From Thermoplasmata archaeon (GTDB lineage: Archaea > Thermoplasmatota > Thermoplasmata > Lutacidiplasmatales > UBA184), in assembly GCA_021817245.1 (NCBI GenBank), contig JAKAVQ010000003.1, positions 62,001-126,000 on the forward strand: 64,000 nucleotides of DNA. Direction: 5' to 3'. The first letter of the stretch is position 1. Each line of letters begins with the position of its first letter. The notes beneath the pieces are model-generated. The model saw only the letters and a list, made by a program, of their open reading frames with translations, was not told the origin of the DNA and did no database searches. The position numbers and the translations under genes are program-made. Below are positions 59,841 to 64,000 of this stretch, one piece after another.

Positions 59841-60512
59841 TCAGCCCGCCGAGCCCGTGTGCTGCTCGGAGGGCCGGGCCTCCTTCGGCAAGAAGGTGAA
59901 GAGCCGCGTAGAGGATGGGAGACGCCGGGGCGGAGCCCGCAAGCGATGCGCGCCGACCGAAGCCGTTGAGTTCGGCACCGGCACGAAGGAGAGTTCGTCG
60001 AACCCCGCGTCCCGGAACCACGCGCGAATCGTGGGGGTCAGGTCCGGTGCGAACCGTCCGCGGGTCCAGATGACGGTCGCCCCGGCGGCGGAGAGTTCGG
60101 GGAGATGAGAGATCGTGTTCCGAACGTCCTCATCCGTGACGTTCCCGAACACCCCGCAGACCAGGACGAGGTCCGCTGGAACGGCTCCCTCGAAGGCCTC
60201 GGTGGTGGAGGCATCGCCCTGGACAAACTCGACCCCCCGCGTGCCGTCGCGCCGGAGGCGCTCTTCTCCGCGGTGCACGAGCTCCGGGTCGAGTTCGACC
60301 AGGCGCGCCCGAACATCGTCGGACCGGGGGTGCGCGGAGAGCGCTCCCAAGAGGTCCCGTCCATCACCGGCGCAGAGGCTGACCACCCGGATGGGGCCCG
60401 GGGGAGCAGCCTCCAGAGCCTGCCGGATAAGCTGGATTACTGTGGCCAGTCGTCGGGACTGATTGGTGTCTTGCTCATACCCGCGGTGCCACTCGACCCA
60501 CTCGTCGGTCAC
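59841..60512 (-). CDS. class I SAM-dependent methyltransferase
   Basis: A 223-residue protein. SAM motif I is VVSLCAGDGRDLLGAL near residue 44, motif II VELDPELVHRGEE, then VQGDASTTEAFEG, VLVCGVFGNVTDEDV and a late VIWTRGRFAPDL, resembling the group of methyltransferases often annotated as of unknown substrate. The C-terminus ends with a short strand (LFTFLPKEARP). Two SRPBCC genes follow upstream on the same strand. No partner function indicated. Confidence 0.82.
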   Translation of the reverse strand: MTDEWVEWHRGYEQDTNQSRRLATVIQLIRQALEAAPPGPIRVVSLCAGDGRDLLGALSAHPRSDDVRARLVELDPELVHRGEERLRRDGTRGVEFVQGDASTTEAFEGAVPADLVLVCGVFGNVTDEDVRNTISHLPELSAAGATVIWTRGRFAPDLTPTIRAWFRDAGFDELSFVPVPNSTASVGAHRLRAPPRRLPSSTRLFTFLPKEARPSEQHTGSAG

Positions 60513-60630
60513 TTCGGAAGCACAGGAGCGACACCGGCCACTTCAGCCTGTCGTCCCCGGGCGGAAGGGTTCCCGCGGGCTCCGCTCCGTCGCCGAAAGG
60601 CTCGGAGCGCCGCCCGTGTGGTTCGGCTCT

Positions 60631-61143
60631 CTAACGTGGGGCGGCCGGCTCTAGGGCGCGGGCGATCCGCTCCAGCCGGCCCTCCAGGATCTTCGGTCCC
60701 AGCGCGACCCCATGCGGGGTCTGCGCTCCTCGCTCGACGACGGTGATCCGCGTGCCGGAGCCCTCCGGGGTCAGCTCGAGCGTCGTGACGGTCTCCGTTT
60801 CGTCCCCGCCGCTCCCCAGGTCCAGCGCAAGACCGAACGCCATCCGGCGTTGCTCGACGACTTCGCGTACGCTCCCCCGCATGGTGAGGACGACGGGGAC
60901 CCCAGCGGCACGACACGCCTCCCCACTTCCCGGGGTGAGGAGGGCTGGGAGGTAACGCACCCGGAGCACGATCCCGCCCCCCCGCCGCAGTTCCCACTTG
61001 AGGACACGGGTCCGGAGCTCTTTCGGGCTCCACCATCCTTCGAGTCCGGTCTTCGTCGAGCACACCGTCCAGACGCGCGCGGGTTCGTGAGGGACCCAGA
61101 CCGTCGCCCGCAGCTCGATCTCGCGGACGCGCTCCCCTTCCAT
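60631..61143 (-). CDS. SRPBCC (START/AHSA1-like) domain protein, copy 1
   Basis: A 170-residue helix-grip protein: ELRATVWVPHEPARVWTVCSTKTGLEGWWS (N-terminal strand and first helices), central strands (IVLRVRYLP, VVLTMRGSVREVV) and the long C-terminal helix ILEGRLERIARAL. The fold binds hydrophobic ligands or acts as cyclase or chaperone co-factor; no ligand can be named. One of two SRPBCC genes 113 bp apart. Confidence 0.75.
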   Translation of the reverse strand: MEGERVREIELRATVWVPHEPARVWTVCSTKTGLEGWWSPKELRTRVLKWELRRGGGIVLRVRYLPALLTPGSGEACRAAGVPVVLTMRGSVREVVEQRRMAFGLALDLGSGGDETETVTTLELTPEGSGTRITVVERGAQTPHGVALGPKILEGRLERIARALEPAAPR

Positions 61144-61256
61144 GGATCCGTCTCCTGACCGCCCGTTCTACGCCGCGCGAAGAGGCGGGGTGACCGTCCC
61201 GAAGCGCGGAGGATCGTCCCGTGGAACTGCCGGTGCGTCGCGGACGCGCTCCCGGT

Positions 61257-61727
61257 TCATTTCGTCCGGGATCGGGCGTTCCGGAAGTCCCGTTCGAGCG
61301 CCCTGCCGAGCTTCGCCCAGGAGCGCCGGGTCGCGCCTTCCCAGCGTGCCTTGGACGGATTCTTCTCTCCGATGACGGTGGGGCGGCGGCGGGCCGTCAG
61401 GACCAGCCGAGTGCGTCCATCGGAGATCCGGGTGAGCCGGTAATCTAGATGGATCTCCCGGTGGCTCCCCGTCGAGTCCGAATGCCATCGGTACGGCGGG
61501 CTCAGCCGGACCGTGTGACGGGACCAGACCCAGCCCTTCCCGGTGTCCTCCAAGTCCTCGTAGACCACCCGCCGCGGGGACCGGCTCAGGATCCGCCGCT
61601 GATAGGATTCCGACTCGTATCTCGCATCGTCGGTCGTGAAGTCGGTGCACCAACGGAAGGCAAACTCGAGCGGGACATCGAAGGCGGTTCGGATCTCGTA
61701 GTCGGTCTCCTTGCGCGCTCGGGCCAT
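61257..61727 (-). CDS. SRPBCC-like protein, copy 2
   Basis: A 156-residue protein of the same fold: YEIRTAFDVPLEFAFRWCTDF, then VVYEDLEDTGKGWVWSRHTVRLSP, a strand pair IHLDYRLTRISDGRTRLVLTARR and the C-terminal helix WAKLGRALERDFRNARSR. Weakly similar to copy 1 only in fold layout. Probably ligand-binding; function unknown. Confidence 0.72.
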   Translation of the reverse strand: MARARKETDYEIRTAFDVPLEFAFRWCTDFTTDDARYESESYQRRILSRSPRRVVYEDLEDTGKGWVWSRHTVRLSPPYRWHSDSTGSHREIHLDYRLTRISDGRTRLVLTARRRPTVIGEKNPSKARWEGATRRSWAKLGRALERDFRNARSRTK

Positions 61728-61919
61728 CGGCTTCCCCTCGCCGTCGGAGGCGGTTCCTCCCTATCAGCCCACCCACCGACCCTTCGACTCGCCGCATGCC
61801 CGGTAGTGTGCTCCGTGGGGGCACCCCTCCGTACTGCGCGCCAGGCCTCGAAGGGCCTTGGACTACGCACGACCCGACCCCGAGTGCCTCGGTCGGGACG
61901 CGCTGCGTCCCCGCTCGGC

Positions 61920-63200
61920 TCAATGACCGGAGCCTCGGGGGACGGCGGTTCCGTGCAGGGCCTCCTTCCAGGGACCCGGCACTCGGGATGGGAGCTTCAC
62001 GGCTTGGGCGCCGAGAAGGCCCGCGAGGCTCTCCAGCTGGTCTTTCAGCCCCACGGCCGCATCCCGGTCCGGCGGCGTGCCTCGCTCGGCAAAGATGGCC
62101 TTGACGCGGAGTTCCCGACCCTCCCTATCGAACTGGAGGTCCATCCGACCCACGAAACGCTCTCCGGAGAGGATCGGGAGGACCCACATTCCGAACCGAC
62201 GCTTCTCGGGAGGGAGGAACTGCTCGCGGACGTAGTCGAACCCGAACAGCGTCTGCGCGCGCCCCTGCATCTGGACCATGTTGTCGAACGGGGGGAGGAG
62301 GGCGACACGGGGCTCGAGCGTCTCGCTTTCCAGGCGTTCGAGGAGCGGGACGTCGTCGTCGTGGAGGTAGCGGGTCTCCTTCTCGACGACGCCGCGGACG
62401 ACCACTTGGTGGATCCGGGACGCGTCTTCGAGGTCCCGAACCGCTCCGCGAAGGTCCCGGTATTGTCCCCGGAGATAGTAGTAATTGATCTCCCTCGGCG
62501 TGGCGACGCCGAGGCCCCGGATCGCCTTCTGGACCGCCGCGCGGTCGGTTTCGCTCGCCGAGAGCGGTCGCCTCTCCACCCAGGGCGGGAGGAACTGATC
62601 CGTCCGCCCCCACAGGTTCTGGTTCCGTGCGTGGCCGACCACCATGACTTCGCCCTTCATGTGCAGATACTCGAGCAGCTGGGCGACGTCGCTCCGGGGC
62701 GTCCATTCGCCGTCATTCCGTCGTGTCCGAGCATGGTCGGAGAACTCGCTCACGCGGCGGGGTCCGGACTCCAGCTCCTTCAGGATCCTCTTGCGGAGCC
62801 TCCCGTGCCCGGTGAGGAACTTCCTGGCCCGTTCCCGCTGGGAACCCCACGAACCGGAGAGCGAGTCCGGGAAGCGCTGCATCAACGAGGCGTAGAGGGG
62901 GTAGTCGTCGGTCGCGACGAGGTTCGCGATCGGTGTCCAAAGGAGAAGAAGCCGCTTCTCCTCCCACATCAAGCGGTCCAGGACCGAACTCGGAAAGGGG
63001 CCCAGTCGGGCCCAGATCGAGAGGAGGTGGGAGGGTGCGACCACCCCGACCGGATCCCACTGGACGTACGGAAGCGTGGGGACCATCGCAACGATCTCTT
63101 CGGGGTTCGCGCGGCTCGGCCCGGGGCCCGAGAGGTGCTGCTTCGTCACGATCAGGCGACGGACCGCACCCAGCGAGGCAGAGATCGGTGTCCGACTCAC
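61920..63200 (-). CDS. YcaQ-like winged-helix DNA-glycosylase family protein
   Basis: A 426-residue protein of the HTH_42/YcaQ family. Family blocks: LPYVQWDPVGVVAPSHLLSIWARLG, LWEEK-type (MWEEKRLLLLW), a winged-helix part around MKGEVMVVGHARNQNLW, and the C-terminal core LLPPFDNMVQMQGRAQTLFGFDY, LPPEKRRFGMWVLPILSGERFVGRMDLQFDR. Characterised members unhook interstrand DNA crosslinks. Its GTG at 63200 sits near a TATA-like box 32 bp upstream. It is separated from the SRPBCC genes by 192 bp. Confidence 0.88.
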   Translation of the reverse strand: MSRTPISASLGAVRRLIVTKQHLSGPGPSRANPEEIVAMVPTLPYVQWDPVGVVAPSHLLSIWARLGPFPSSVLDRLMWEEKRLLLLWTPIANLVATDDYPLYASLMQRFPDSLSGSWGSQRERARKFLTGHGRLRKRILKELESGPRRVSEFSDHARTRRNDGEWTPRSDVAQLLEYLHMKGEVMVVGHARNQNLWGRTDQFLPPWVERRPLSASETDRAAVQKAIRGLGVATPREINYYYLRGQYRDLRGAVRDLEDASRIHQVVVRGVVEKETRYLHDDDVPLLERLESETLEPRVALLPPFDNMVQMQGRAQTLFGFDYVREQFLPPEKRRFGMWVLPILSGERFVGRMDLQFDREGRELRVKAIFAERGTPPDRDAAVGLKDQLESLAGLLGAQAVKLPSRVPGPWKEALHGTAVPRGSGH

Positions 63201-63835
63201 GGGATCGGCCCGGGAGGGGGACCGTTCTAGATAAGGGGGTGCGCGGGCGTGGCGCGGTGCAGGGCGCCGTTCCCGGGGCACCCGAAGCGACGGGCGGGGC
63301 AGACCGCGGGAGCGACCCATCGGCCCGGGGGGACGCTGCCCCCTGCACGAACGTCCTCGTCCCAGCGTCATCCTCCCTGCCCGTGGTCGCCGGTAGCTCT
63401 CCCGCGGCGGTGCGCCGGTCGATGACGTTCGTCGCGGGGAACGAGCGCGCTCCCGAGAGCTATTCGGCCGGCTCACCCTCCGCTCCGTTCGAAGGAGCGG
63501 TTCCCCGTGGTCGGGGCGAACCGGTGCTCCTCTCGAGACGGCCCGATGACCGCTCGAGGGGTCCGCGACGAGGGACCGGAGGACGGATCCCGAGCCCGTC
63601 GGTCGATCCTCGAAGGGGCGGCGTCCGCCTTTCCCCGTCTCCCTCGCCGACTTCCCCCGGTGGCCGGACGGTGAGCGGCTGCCGCCCTTCGTGAGCATGT
63701 CCCCGAAGCCTGGGGGGAAGGATCGTCGGCCGGGAAGCCAGGGTCGCCCCCGACGGTGGTTCGGCCTCCCACTCGATCGGTCGAGGCGTCGGTCATCCCT
63801 ATGAACGGCACCGGGCTCCGAGGCCGGCGACCCCG
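63201..63835. other. 635-bp divergent region
   Basis: It holds the TATA-like box of the YcaQ-like gene (63228-63237) on the left. No credible gene elsewhere in it. Confidence 0.4.
63228..63237 (-). promoter_or_regulatory. TATA-like box of the YcaQ-like gene
   Basis: Minus-strand CCTTATCTAG centred 32 bp before the GTG at 63200, close to leaderless spacing. Confidence 0.45.
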
Positions 63836-64000
63836 ATGACGGAGTATCGGCGTCCTCGGAAGCGAAGCGTCGGCGTTGCCGGGGGCGCCCATCTTGCGCT
63901 CTTGATGGTCGCCGTTACTCTGGTGAGCGCCGTATCCCTGCCCGCCGTTGGCTCCGGGGCGATGGGCTCCTTCGCGCCTTCGCACGCGGTGGCTCTCGGG
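63836..64000 (+). CDS. exported protein, N-terminal fragment (runs off the window)
   Basis: Fifty-five codons from an ATG are open to the last base. The start is a classic signal peptide: MTEYRRPRKRSVGVAGGAHL (basic n-region), a hydrophobic core (ALLMVAVTLVSAVSLPAV) and a small-residue cleavage region (GSGAMGSFAPSHA). It resembles the start of the Fn3 surface protein at 45797, so another large secreted protein probably continues past the window. Confidence 0.7.
   Translation, partial: MTEYRRPRKRSVGVAGGAHLALLMVAVTLVSAVSLPAVGSGAMGSFAPSHAVALG

Noticed and set aside
1-64000. CRISPR array, insertion sequence, integrase, restriction enzyme, toxin-antitoxin pair, rRNA
   Set aside because: Looked for on both strands by pattern; no repeat-spacer structure, transposase-like DDE protein, PD-ExK-type nuclease near the methyltransferase, or rRNA sequence was seen.

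Overview
The window is a high-GC stretch (about 70 % by eye) of an archaeal chromosome. The archaeal assignment rests on Sm-like protein plus ribosomal protein L37e, archaeal-type S15, an archaeal-class tryptophanyl-tRNA synthetase, a DHH-family RecJ/GAN-like protein, an OB-fold ssDNA-binding protein, and TATA-like boxes about 25-30 bp upstream of start codons that have no Shine-Dalgarno. A bacterial-type gyrA and folP sit among these genes. The best guess is a GC-rich lineage of Thermoplasmata; the class is inferred and the species is unknown. I see no rRNA, tRNA, CRISPR array, transposase or integrase.

Left part (1-27.3 kb), dense and mostly core genes: the 3' end of an M29-like peptidase; a 3-methyladenine glycosylase whose end overlaps rpl37e; a coupled kinase-lsm-rpl37e operon; folP; an operon rps15 - DHH/GAN - gyrA - zinc ribbon with overlapping stops and starts; two tandem winged-helix paralogues; a Cys-rich protein and trpS; a TPR protein; a glycine-tailed OB-fold protein; a thioredoxin-like/AsnC fusion; carAB; a thioredoxin-reductase-like flavoprotein; a HAD phosphatase; and an orphan DNA methyltransferase. 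Positions 21.7-27.3 kb hold a cluster with a polyphosphate/phosphate theme: CHAD, Ppx, two thymidylate-kinase-like proteins (the second with Arg for the Walker A Lys), SixA and PhoU.

Right part (27.3-64 kb), looser and accessory in character: an orphan RnfD/NqrB-like membrane protein, two EamA transporters, three GNAT acetyltransferases, a sarcosine-oxidase-like flavoprotein, PhzF, a second M29-like protein, a small HExxH protein, an MMPL exporter, a large secreted Fn3 protein with a membrane anchor, VOC, SIS, GYD, DUF1801, SemiSWEET, dienelactone hydrolase, two SRPBCC proteins, two SAM methyltransferases, a YcaQ-like winged-helix protein, and the first 55 codons of another exported protein at the right edge. 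Genes here are mostly single units separated by several 300-830 bp stretches in which I find no credible gene.

The left operons couple translation (S15, L37e, TrpRS), RNA binding (Lsm) and replication/topology (GAN, GyrA, OB-fold protein) with pyrimidine and folate synthesis. The right part looks like transport, surface and small-molecule-modification functions. The oddest points are: two M29-like paralogues that seem to have lost the metal ligands, a TrpRS with both class I signatures altered, the phosphate cluster with its paired kinases, and an EamA gene with no normal start codon ahead of its first helix.
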